Source: Pleurostoma richardsiae (lineage: Eukaryota; Ascomycota; Sordariomycetes; Calosphaeriales; Pleurostomataceae). Taken from it: a stretch of 64,000 nt of DNA. Below the pieces are notes generated by a model. The model worked only from the letters and a program-made list of their open reading frames with translations. It searched no databases and was not told the DNA's origin. The position numbers were made by a program, and so were the translations under genes. Numbering within the stretch: the first letter of the stretch is position 1; every line of letters begins with the position of its first letter. Shown here one piece after another: positions 38,801 to 49,754 of this stretch. The DNA lies in NCBI GenBank assembly GCA_030052745.1, contig JANBVO010000002.1, forward strand, positions 2,232,001-2,296,000, read 5' to 3'.

Positions 38801-39141
38801 GCTACTTAGAGACGGCCCGGGAAGGACTCCTCTGGATGGTCCTCTGGACCAGGATGCGGATACTGCTGGTTGGCCTGGTCGTGTTGATAATCGCGAGACA
38901 TCAGCGAGGGCAACTGCTGAGTATCGGGCTGCGCCATGGACCGGAGAGGTGGCAGCCGGTACTCCTCGCGCGGCGGGTAGTTCTGCGCCGGCGGCAGGCC
39001 CTGACGAGGGGTGAACTCCTGGCGTGGCCGGTGGTGGACGGTGCCCGTGGCAGGATCGTAATGGCCGTACATCTCCGCCGAAGCCGTGCCTTGCTGGGAG
39101 CCGAAACGATGATCACTGTAGAACGCTGCGTTCTGCTGCTC
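35894..39141. other. Upstream region of the P450 and 3' flank of the regulator gene
   Basis: About 3.2 kb between tandem minus-strand genes. TACCTACC-type motifs occur at 36641-36654 and, as aggtaggtacc, at 37764-37776. Several short frames on both strands lack family resemblance. No gene recognised. Confidence 0.55.
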
Positions 39142-41921
39142 CTATGCAGCGGGAATGCGCGTCTGCTGGTGTGCGTTCATTCCAGCCGCCGTGCCATATC
39201 CTCCATATGGCGGTGTATCCACCTGACGGGTCAGCGAGGAGAATGCTGGTAGTGTTCTCGTCAGGGGCGGCAGGGACTGCGGGATGCCACCCATGCTATG
39301 GTGTCGGCTGTGCCCACGGGCTCCTCCCATAACTGGAGAACGCGGAAGCTCTCCAAAGAAGTCGTCAGGTCTGTAACGCACGCCGGTGCGGAGATTGTCG
39401 TGGGATGGAAAACCATGCGCGGCGTACTCTTGATTCGTACCATAGCTGCTAGTCGCAGGAGTATTGAAAGAGCTGTATCCATTCTGAGTCGCGGACGGAT
39501 GCCCAGGAGGATACGATGGGGTCAGATGCGTGCCGTACAAGGGGCCTTGGGGGAAGCTACTGAACTCCGAGTGGCTCCGCTGGTGAACCGGGCGGTTGTT
39601 CGGAACGTATCCATTTCCGCTGCTGCCATACCCATGCTGTCCTTCCAGCGGCAGACCGTGCTGCTGCGCATATGGCGCAGGATTGGAGCCGCCAATGCTC
39701 CCACCATATCCTGGCTGGGGCGTACTACCGGTCAGTAGTTGCTGCTGCGAGGCATGGTAGTCATCAGCCGCAACATCTTCGTTGATGTTGGTCATCTGAG
39801 GCCTAAACGCGAGGGAATCATGCAGTCGTCCGCCGTACCGATTAGTAGAGGGAGCCGAGTATGGCTCCTCGTAAGTATCATCTAGCCGAGGGCGCTTCTC
39901 CACGCGGTTGTTGAAGGAGGGATGGTCGCCATTGTTCATGGATCTTCCGCTAATATGCGAATCACGCCGATTCATCAACTCGCTGGTACGGGTCGAAATC
40001 GTGTTGGCAGACTGGCTCCGCTTGTGACTATTACCACCCTTGGGCCCTGCCGTCTTGCGTCGGCCATACGTTTTGGGCTTTTCGTTGGTGTTCCTGGTGA
40101 TCGTGGGCAGGATCTCAATATCTGGAATTTGAGGAAGTTGTCCGTTGTTCATGGCCCGGTGGATCTCCCGAGCGATCTCAGTGATCTCTGCTGTTGTGTA
40201 GTTCTGATTGCATCTATTCAGCAGCCACTGGGGGATCGCAGTCCCGTTGAGTGCAGCAGAGTCTTCCTCTTCTTCATCAGATCCATTGTCGTCATTAGGC
40301 AAGGGGCGCTTCTTCGAAGTCTTGTCTCGAAGGCGCTGCGCCTCTCTCTTGCGGGGTTGCAATGTCCAGTATTGTAGAATGCCAGCTCTCTGGCCGCGCC
40401 GTCTGTTCTCCTCGCTCCAGTCATCAACCATCCTGATCTGTGTGATGACGAGGTCGATCTGCTGAAGGGCAAATTGCAATGCGCTCCTATACCGGCATCG
40501 CTGATAGTGCTTCCTACAGAAATGAACCCACACGTGCTCAGGAATGTCTCTAGTGCACGTCTTATTGCGGCCAAAGATGTGCGATATTATCTTGCGTAGC
40601 GTTGAACCAGTCGTGCATCTGGCAACGAACATGCACTCAGCACGCCTCTCGGCAGCTGGAGCGGCTTCGGGCGCTGCCTCGGGCGCCGTCTCGGGCGCTG
40701 AGGGTTCCTCAGGGTTTGCGTCGTTGTTGGCAGAGGGCTGATCGCCCTCTGGCTCGGGACTGGTGCGATCAGCCATCCTCGTGAATGTGCTAATAGGCGA
40801 CAGATCAACTGCGTGAAAGTTAGGAGCGGACACAGCACGCTTGTGTCCTTTGATGGAAAGTGATGGATCAAGGTGAGTTTGGACGCGCTCTGCGCTCCTT
40901 TCTTGATCGAAACTGAAGTACCAAGATCGTCAGTTCTTTTTGTTCTTTGACGAGGAGCGAGTAAAGTCGGGAACAAGAATTGTGGTGTGGGTGAGTGAAC
41001 GAGGTGCCGCTCGGTAGAAGGGAAAAGGGAAGAGAAGTGGGTCGGCGTCTGGCCGAAGGTGAAGGTGAAAATGACCTCGAAGGTGAGGTGAAGGTGAATT
41101 CCAAGCTGAGATGTGAATGGGACAACAGGGTAGCAACAATGAACGCCAGTGTGTTGAATAGGGATGGGGGGTGCCTGTATGGCTTCAGTTGCTCACCTCG
41201 TTGTCACCGGCTGCCGACCAATCAGAATCGCGTCTGAAGGTGAACACGGCCTGTGAGGCACGCTTAATGGTGAGCACGGACCAATAGAGCCTCTCTGGGT
41301 AGCCCGCGCCGACACAATCGGTACTGATTCGAGATGAGTGTACGGCCCGTGACCATGGACCTCGCGTTTAGGCGTTGGCGAGGGGGTTTGCAGCTCCAAC
41401 AACGGCCGGTGCAGTATCAAGTCTCGAGCATCGGACATCCTTCGTCCCGGGACTGGCGATGTATCAACCATCCCGCAGGCTTGGTGCTGAAATTCGCTGA
41501 CTGTAGACAGAGAAGAGATGCGAGAATGAGTGGTGGATGTTGCAGACGTGGCCGATGACGATGTTATATACGAGGACAGACTGCTGTGACTATCTGAGCA
41601 CTTGTGCCTCGGTGACTTGGGACTTGCTGATCCGAAGTCGAAATTCCTCGATGATTCATCGAACAAAGGCGGCTTCAACTCTGAGCTGATAACCTTGATG
41701 TCCAAGGTCAGAGGCAGCGAATAGCCACCAGCATCCCACGGGGTCCTACCCCGATTTAGCGTCCGTGATTCGCTTGACCTTCGTGATGAGGGCTTCCCGG
41801 ATGGAGTTTGGGAATCTGTCGAACACGCTGGCAGTGCCTCGACAGTTGGTGGGCTCGCAGCTTGCGCTGTTGACCCTCTCCCCTCTCCAGCCGCTGAGTT
41901 AAGGAGGGACGTGACGTCCAT
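39142..41921 (-). CDS. Putative transcriptional regulator with MDVTSLLN and CRKHYQR motifs
   Basis: Two exons, 41197-41921 and 39142-40912, joined across a 284-nt intron (GTGAGC donor, TACTTCAG acceptor), close in frame to 831 aa. The join makes an Ser codon and continues FDQERSAERVQTH then KGHKRAVSAPNFHAV, well upstream of the first ATG of the second exon (40776). Exon 1 starts MDVTSLLN and has RTPWDAGGYSLP and a Ser/Thr-rich block ending HSRISSLSTVSEFQ. The structured domain is at about residues 330-440: CMFVARC, ISHIFGRNKTC, HFCRKHYQRCRYR, then a helical WSEENRRRGQRAGILQYW. Its spaced Cys/His residues could bind a metal. A basic segment (KTYGRRKTAGPKGG) and a Gly/Tyr/Gln/Pro-rich C-terminus follow, typical of fungal regulators. 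It resembles Aspergillus proteins annotated RfeD, from memory only. Target genes unknown. Confidence 0.82.
40638..40695 (-). repeat. Pro-Glu-Ala-Ala coding repeat in the regulator gene
   Basis: An imperfect 12-base repeat (ggcgctgcctcg on the plus strand) encodes consecutive APEA units just before the Cys/His domain. It probably forms a flexible linker, and could vary in length between strains. Confidence 0.7.
41049..41104 (-). repeat. TTCACC-type imperfect repeats within the regulator intron
   Basis: The minus (coding) strand reads as repeated ttcacc/tcacc units separated by a short spacer; on the plus strand these appear as gaaggtga units. They lie inside the 284-nt intron, so they are transcribed but not translated in the predicted mRNA. 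They could act as splicing-enhancer or pyrimidine-rich elements. Confidence 0.65.
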
Positions 41922-44900
41922 CTTGAACAACGGGTATCCCAACTCCAGGTATCTTGACTTGTTCGACGTCGGTTTCTGTTCAGTAATGCTGCCGGCTCAA
42001 CCGAGTGTGTCAGAAAGACCACTCTCCTATGGCGAAACAGATATTCAGATGGGCAGATCTGTGCTCCTGCTCGCCACCGCAAGATCACCCGAAGCTTGCG
42101 ACGACTCTTTCCCGAGGGCACACAGCTCGGAGTTCAAGGACCTTTTGAGGGGTACTCCTCGAGGAGCTTCGACCGCGCCCAGCTCTGCTGAAAGTTTCTC
42201 AGCAACGGCTAACTCCAGACAATCTTCCTGTGTCCTTTCTCCCAGATACTGTTACACTTCATCCGCTTTTCCAGCCAGCTGGACTGCACAGGGGCTCAGG
42301 GTCGACCTCGGCACTAAGACTTGCTCGATATCAAAACTCGTTCGGTGACCCGGTGCCGGAAAGTCACTGCCACAAGCGACTGCTTGTATGAAGGTTCGTC
42401 GAATGACCAGTTTTCCGCCTTTATGAAGCCTTTCACCAAGTCGTCTTCCCGTTTATAGCGACCGACGGGGAATATTCTGGCTCTTGGGGCGGACTCCTAG
42501 GCCAGCAGGATCCCACAGAGATCTCCGCAATAATCCCACTACGAGGGATCCCAGGGTGTTGTATATCCTTCAGCGTTGCAGGGACAAGACAGTTCGGTGC
42601 GTCTCACGAGACCCGGCTGGGGTAACGTGGTTCAGTCGCAGGTATCGAGAGAGCGTGCGGGGAGAGCCCGGTAGGGAAAGTCGACGTTGCCAGGTCACCG
42701 GAAATCCCAAGACTTTGTAGGTCGACGAGAAGGCAGGGGTATGGAGGCTGAAGACAATAAGATTATCACCCCTAAGAACGGGATCGACGCTTGAGAATCG
42801 CACTGACTGTCTCAATGAAGATTGAAACGGCCGAAACACTTATGATCCAGGAATCAGAGTGGTCATGGGCAGTCGTCCGAAGCGACAAAGCGGGGGACAC
42901 CCAACATGATCGCCTGGAAGAGTCGGGTCAGGTCCGAGCCGAGAGAAACGGGAACGAAACGTCTCTCTCCGCTAGTTGGATACAGCTCCTCGAGGTTGTG
43001 GCACAGTAAGACCAGTTGCCAGTGTCCTCGGTGGGAGGATATCAGGTAGAGGCTAAGTTTTGGGGTCGCGAGACACTCGTAAGGAGAAACCATGGGAACA
43101 AGTTCTGACCACAGCGTTATCTTCCCTAACGATCACTGCCTGCACAGGCACGCTCACAAGGGGACAGAGAAGAAGAGTCTACGTTGATGATAGAACTCTG
43201 TCGGAGGAAAGACAAATGGAACTGTCCCGGGACGCCACGAGAGGAGGAAGAAGGCAGTCTCGAGGCAGGACGAATGGGAAAATAGGAAGGGAAACAGCCT
43301 GGACAGAATGTAGGGCTGTGCTATGGGCGCATGAATCAAGATGCGAGCTCTGAAGGCTAAAGCTGTTTTGGAAGTTGAAAGGCCCTGGAAACGCAGAGAG
43401 AAGACAAGCAAAGAACAGCAACGGACAACACTGGCGGACAGGCTCAGGCGACAACCAGGGACCAGGTAGGTAACAAAATATGGAAGGGGGTACCTGGTAA
43501 GTAGCTCCAGCGAGCGAGCGGGCAACGGCAGCACAGCAACGTTGGTGTGGATTCCGGTAGACGAGCTCGATACAACGTGAAGCCTTGAGCTTTGCAGCAG
43601 GGGTAAAGTACCTGGCATCATGCATTGACGGCATGTTGGCCGACGTTGACGCTTCCCCACGACGTTTGGCCCAGATTCCAGCCACCCCCGAGCGGCCATT
43701 CCCGGAAGAAGCGCCGCCTCTACTCAAGGGTATGGATCTGGGCAAACCACTGGTGGTGGTGGTACTGTATGTACACATTCGGTGCGTTAACGTTATGTGC
43801 GACCCAAGGCTGATGCTGGGAAGACACTCGTAACCTTATGCTGGTGCTGTGTCCAGTTGTCGGCCGTCTTGCAATAAGCCGCCCCCAGGGTGCGTAAGAC
43901 AAGCTGTCGTAGATCATGGCGTCAGATGCGCCTCGGGCCAATGCGATACTCGCAGTGTAGGGGCCGTGTCCTGAAGCGCGTTTTCCAAATAGTGAAGCGT
44001 CACAAGCCAGTAGCAGTCAAGATGGCCCCGGGTGGGTAGAGGACATGTGAGAAGGGTGATGGAGCACTGAGGCGCAGCGCAGAAAGGATCTACGAGCTGA
44101 GACCCTGGGATTGCGGCTTGAAACTACCCACGGGGTGACGTTCTGACGGGGATGGGCTGCCATGCTGTAACCGGAGTGGCGTCTGACCGTTTCGAGCCGA
44201 CCCACGGGCAGGTGTAACGAAATGTCGGCACATGCCGAGTGAGGAAGCCGTGCCTAGCAACGCAGGGAAGGGGGTCCCACCGGTTCTTGAGTCAATTGTG
44301 ATGGACTGCGGCTGTCGATCCGGAATGCAAATCGGGGGCTTTTTGATGAGAGATCAGATGTGCGACTCGCCAGGGGCGAGGCATGTCCCCGGCCAGGCCA
44401 CGGATGTGGATGTGGATGTGGAGCGTTAGATGGTGGTCAAAGCTTATGTCCAGGGTTGAACAGAGCCGTTGTGACGGATGACTGCCTCAGTGCTGTATTG
44501 TGCATCGGCAGCCCTGCAGTTGCATTGCTTGCCCCTCTGACGGAAGAGGAGTGTACAGAAGGCAGTCTAGCGACTTTCTGAAAACGGCTTAAAGTCCTCT
44601 ATCCAGTGCGCTGCAGGTCGTTCTTCCGCCGGGTATGCTAGCAACACTGCGGTGCAACGAATCTCGTTGTTGATGGAGACGGGCCGCGTAAGGGCACGCA
44701 AACAACGCAAACGCTGTGTGGATAACCAGACTAGACTAGTCGTTCTGCTGTCGGTCAAGCTCGCCTGTCTCTCCGAGATCTTGATCCGATGTGGATTGAG
44801 GCATTGCGAGCGTCAAGTTTTCCGACCGATCAATGGTAAAGAAGCGTCGTCAGCAGGTACCGTATGTTAATGGCACTGGACACATCATCGCCTCCGTATA

Positions 44901-47900
44901 GGGACGGCAAAGCAGGCTCAGCTAGGCGTTGCCTAACAGTTATCAGCATCAAAAGTACCCAAATAAGCTCATGCCACCTCACAGATGTGGATGCGTACCA
45001 GACAGGATCCTCCGCCGGTGCTGCCTACCGTGACATGGCACTCTACGAACGTACTCTAGGCATGCTCCCTTGACGGTGGTGAGAGCGCCCGTCAGATGGC
45101 AGCGCAGGCCAGGGGTGGGGAAACGATCAGCCACAAGGATTCCGACGACATCTCCAGGATCGAGGATAGCGATTGGCTCGTCAGGAATCGAACTAGGTTT
45201 CAGATCGGCTGAAGCAAGTGGGCTGCATGGGCGGTCGCCGTAAACCCGGATGACACCGCCGCCATCGACGCGGATGGCAGACGACGACGCAGCATGTGGT
45301 GGGTGGTGTGGAGGATGACCAGCAAGGATGTGCGGCCAGGTGGGAGCCTGCAGTTGGGCCATTGGGTGTTTCAGGACGCCGGGAACACGAGCCTGGCTCT
45401 TCCCAAGTTCATGCGTTAAGCTTCCTCTGCGAGGAGAACCCGCACGCGACCTTGCACTCCGTACATACGTGGCGTGGCATTGTGTCCTCGGTAGGTTGAC
45501 TGGAGAAATCAGGACACGGGACCCGGGAGCCTTCAGTCAACACCCAAATGGGAATGTACCGGAGTGTCGATATCTAAGGATATTGCTGCTTTGGGTCAAG
45601 CGTGTAATAATACGGAAAGAAGCTAGATGGGTTAGCCGATTGTTACCAGAAACATAATAGGCAGGAGAATAATATTCCGTGTTACACAGACATGAACGTT
45701 CCTCGGACTCTTCCTATTACCAGTGGTACATCACAAGCAGTGAAGCACGCCCGAGGCCCTTCCTTCAGACGAAGTATCCCTTATATCAAAGCACATACAT
45801 TGTCGCTACGTACATGAAGTAAGGTTCCACGGAGGGACAGAAGAAAGGTTCCTCTGCCCCTCTCTCTCAGGGTCTTGGTGGCATTACCATAGTAGGAGTG
45901 CGACCTAGAACCCACCTTAGGTACACTTCCATCCAATGATCTTATCCATCTTATCCGTACGGACCAGTACTCAACAAGTCACAACCTTAACGAAGAAACG
46001 GGGCGACAGCCAGGGGCTCCTACATCTTGTGCGCCAGAGTGTCGATCCGGGCCGGATCCCCGTGCACATCTTCTGAGGCAGATTCGCCCATGCACTGACC
46101 AGTTTCATCTGATGATATTGATCCATCCTCTCTGCGCCAGTCCCCGGAGCGCACCCGACGAGGTAGCAATGCAATCTACGCTCACTGATCAACTCGATTC
46201 CATACTACCAGTATCCGGTCAGGGACCCTCTCGGGTGCAAGCCGGGCTTACTAGGGTCTGTCATGGATTCGTTGCCAAGTTGCAATGGCTGCCGAGGGCC
46301 GCCCGGCAGTTCTCCGGTCGGGAGAGGCAAGGAGCTTACAACTTGATCTTAGTGCGGTCGCTGACGACTTGATACGCGGCGACCCTGAATCGTCTCACAG
46401 AATAGGGGCTGTGGCATCACCTTCAAGCATTAGCATCAAAATCACGCCTCAAGCTTTGCATCTTCTTCCCAAGACAGCTAACGACGCGAGCAGGGGTAGG
46501 ATGAAAAGGCAGACTAGAAGTCTTCTGGAAATAAGGTGGCCCGGGTCGAATGGTATGGATTTTCAGCTGTGAAGTCTCGATAGGACCCATTCATCGACTG
46601 AAAGAAGCAGTGTTCGGCCTTGCACGCTGTGCGTCCGTTCTGCGTGGAAACATGTTGACGTTGACCTAACTCCTGGCCCATCAGCATCTGTCCCATCACT
46701 ACTTGTCTCTGAGGATGGGATGGAAGCTTGTTGGGCGGGTGGTGCATCGGCATGGCCAATAGTCCCAAGGCTCATAGATGCACTCATCTGAAGCATCGGA
46801 CGGAGCCAAAGATGACTTCAAAGAAGAAACTTGGTAACGAGGCGAGCGGAAATTGTTACATGTGTTTGGTCCTATCAATCACTAATTCACTGCGATACTC
46901 GGCTTGCTTCTCTTCATACTGCGCGGTAAGGCTCTAACCAGGTCCGATGTTCATGACAAGCAAGCAAACTAACGTCCCCAGCTTCATTATCGATGTATTA
47001 TCAATGTCCAGCGGCATGACCCGCCGTTTACAGATCAACTAGGACTACTGCGAGCTTGGCAGCATATTCCAGCCTGATCTTTCCGCCGGTCGCAATCAAC
47101 TGTACTGGTATCTGCCTATGCTAAGGAGTGTGCCTTGCCCAAATTAGCTCGTCGATTCTACGGGGCGTGGCCACGTCATGGGCAGGGGCAGAAGGGCCGG
47201 ATATTGCCTGCTGGAAGTTCTGATCGCTCTTTTCAGGGTGCTGCTGGCAGACATTATCATACTGGTAGGCTTCGGGCTGAGTTATCCAACAGCGGATCTC
47301 GAGAATGTATAGGTGAGGAACGAAAGGCAGAGGACATCGTGGCTAACGCCGGCGGTGACAAGGAGCGGCGGAGCGGGTCGTCCAGTCGGCTTCAGAGAAA
47401 GACTCCGAACCGCACGGGCTCAGGATCTGGGATGAGAAGTTCGACTCAAGCCCTCCTACTGTGTTAGTGGTGTCGTACTGCATATCTTTTTGGTTCCCTC
47501 GTCTAAAGCTGCCTCCATGCCTTGCCCGGGCAGGGAGTACATATCATTGCATGTATGAATGAGCACTGCGTCAAGAACTCGAGACCTCGAGATCGCGCTT
47601 CGTAAGTTACTGCTATTGCAGCGAGATCAAGCTTCCTGGATCAACCTCTTGTTGAGGGGCGTGTCTCGCAGAATATGTCGCTACTTTCACCGCTTTTCTT
47701 GATCCCCACCCACGCCCTACCATCGTGGGAGTAATGATAAGTGCTTCGTTGTATTCAGCACGCATGATGCTGACCCGATATAGCCTTCAATATGTGAATC
47801 CTGTGCTAGGGAGGAACTAAGAAAAGTGACATTCTCAACTACCGAGGATGCATGCAGTCAACACCTAGTTTGTCTACCGTGTCCCATCATCATCCGACCT

Positions 47901-49134
47901 CATCCCCGTACCTAGCCTACTTAGTGAAAGAGGGCTGACGTCGTGCAGCAGAATACACATATAGTCCGTCCTGGAATTCTCCGACGTCGTGTCCCTTGTG
48001 TCTCAACCTCCCCCTACTGGTCCCCCGGCACATACACCCCCCCGGATGGAGGCCCGAATGAAGCCCGCCCGACTTGACCCATGATAGACACACCATCGAC
48101 AAAGCATCCTGTCGAGTCAATACGTAGGGACAGGACAGACGAACACACAAACAGCCCGCCTTGCTAGCACCGTCACGCCCGAGCGTACACTCTATTCCGT
48201 GCAGTTCTACCAAACAGCCATCATCCCTGCTTCTCCACCGGATGGCTGTGCGTGGCCGGCCACGTCATCCGATGATCTGAGCCACTCGATCCCAAGGGCC
48301 TTGCAGTTGCGCCCGAGGGGGCATGACGACGGGCGGTCTGGCGTGGAAGCGTTCCGCTGAGTACCCGTTGCCTGCCCGCTGTTGCTGCTGCCGTGCCACG
48401 TGGGGGAAAATCAGCAGCTTCCAGCCTCATCATGCGTCGGTGGCTGGGCCTAGGCCGCCGGAGACAACTCCAAGACGCCCAGGACGAGCTATATGCAAGA
48501 CCGCGGGGCTAAGGGGGAGTGCAGCATGTAGAGCACAAGGGCCAGGAAGGATCAAAGGCTGCAGTTTGGGCAAGCCCCCCCGCCCTTCGGGCGTCCGGAT
48601 ACGCACGTCTAGGGGCGGGTAGAGGCGTTGGCGTCCTGCAGTGGCCGGTGGGCCGGGCGATTTGGATCGATTGCGTGGGGCGAAAGGGTACCGCGAGGAG
48701 TATCGAGACGTTGGAGAGGCGTCGGTGCGTAGGAAGGGTGGAATAGGGACTGTGAGATGATGTCCCTATCTATGGCGGGTCACGATGTCTGTCCCTGGAG
48801 GTCCCTCGCCGAAGCACGTCAAGCTCCGAGGGCGGTGTGCACCGCGTCTAGATCAAGCGGCGGCGTCGAGGAGGACACAGCCTTCTCCAACGGAAGTACA
48901 ACTTAGTTTCACCATTCGGCCGATCTGAAGCGCCCCAGTTGTGTTTCCCTCGTGAATACCGGCAGACGCCGGTGTCACCAACGGGTGTATGTGGTGTAAC
49001 AGCCTCCGTGTCTCTGAAGCCACGCAGCGAGCAAATGGCATCAGTCTTATGCAGCAGCCAGGTCAGCATTTTCTCCTTGGTGCGGAATTACCCGCTTACG
49101 ACATCGCCCTTCTATGGATGTCGTGAAAGCGTCT
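41922..49134. other. Long upstream region of the regulator gene, no confident gene
   Basis: About 7.2 kb with no open frame that resembles a known family and no chain of exons that I could build. The proximal part (41,922-42,400) should be the leader of the regulator. Short features are a three-unit gatgtg hexamer at 44401-44418 and TACCT-type motifs at 43466-43475, 45915-45924 and 47909-47921. Base composition is similar to the flanks, so it does not look like RIP-degraded repeat DNA. Long promoters are common for fungal developmental regulators. Confidence 0.5.
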
Positions 49135-49698
49135 CTAGAATGACTCGCTGCGAGGCATGCATTCGGTGCCGAGCTTCCAAGGGAATGTCATGTTCTCGTA
49201 GCCCGAGCTCTTCCTCACCGGAGACATCTCATTCCCCGTCACATATGGTTTCTTATCATCTACCCGTACTTTGTAGCAGTCGCCCTCGAAGTGAGCGTGC
49301 GCCCTCGTACCAGCCATCGTAATTTGTATCACAGCCAGCCCCGGAAGATAGGATACGAGCTGGCAGAACTTGTGGCGTCATTCAGAGTTTCTCGAACGCA
49401 AAGTGAGTAGTCCTCGGTGAAGGGGAATAGCAACATTGAAAGCACCCACGAGCACTTAGCATAGTTGATAATCTGGAGTGATGGGGCCTTGTGAGGGAAA
49501 TCCGGCTCATCCGCGTCGAAAGGAGTACCGCTAGACGTACTCAACAGTCCTCGGATGAATTTGTAGGGGTTGAAAGAGAAAACCGCTTTATTGCTCGGTA
49601 CCAGAGAAAGTTCATGAGAGTGACATTTTGATGCCGTTTCTGAGCAAGACGCTGTCCCAAATAACTATGCGCCGGCCTCCACGTCTAGAAAAGCCCGT
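49135..49698 (-). pseudogene. Unassigned open frames downstream of the ERCC6L2 gene (possible exons or relic)
   Basis: On the minus strand a frame is open from a TTTTTTAG acceptor-like site (49699) to a stop at 49329. It has 122 sense codons but no early ATG. It includes IVIWDSVLLRNGIKC, FSFNPYKFIRGLLS and PSLQIINYAKCSWVLSMLL. Overlapping its end, another minus frame (49332 down to 49135) reads LVSYLPGLAVIQITMAG and then HAHFEGDCYKVRVDDKKPY. Both read like real protein rather than random translation, yet they are in different frames with no good intron between them. They may be exons of an unmodelled gene, a degenerate host-gene relic, or chance. I do not recognise the family. Confidence 0.25.
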
Positions 49699-49754
49699 CT
49701 AAAAAATCAGTACCCTGAACGCCGGGGTATCATTCCAGGTCCCAAGCCTATCCG

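Noticed and set aside
40868-41125. Alternative second exon for the regulator (splicing at about 41098 into a Ser/Arg-rich frame ending at 40868)
   Set aside because: It can be spliced in frame, but it gives a low-complexity tail and leaves the coding-like KGHKRAVSAPNFHAV segment unexplained; the 284-nt intron joins the two conserved halves instead.
41922-49134. Transposon or virus-like element filling the long gap
   Set aside because: No transposase, reverse transcriptase or integrase motifs, no long terminal repeats and no RIP-like AT enrichment were seen by eye.
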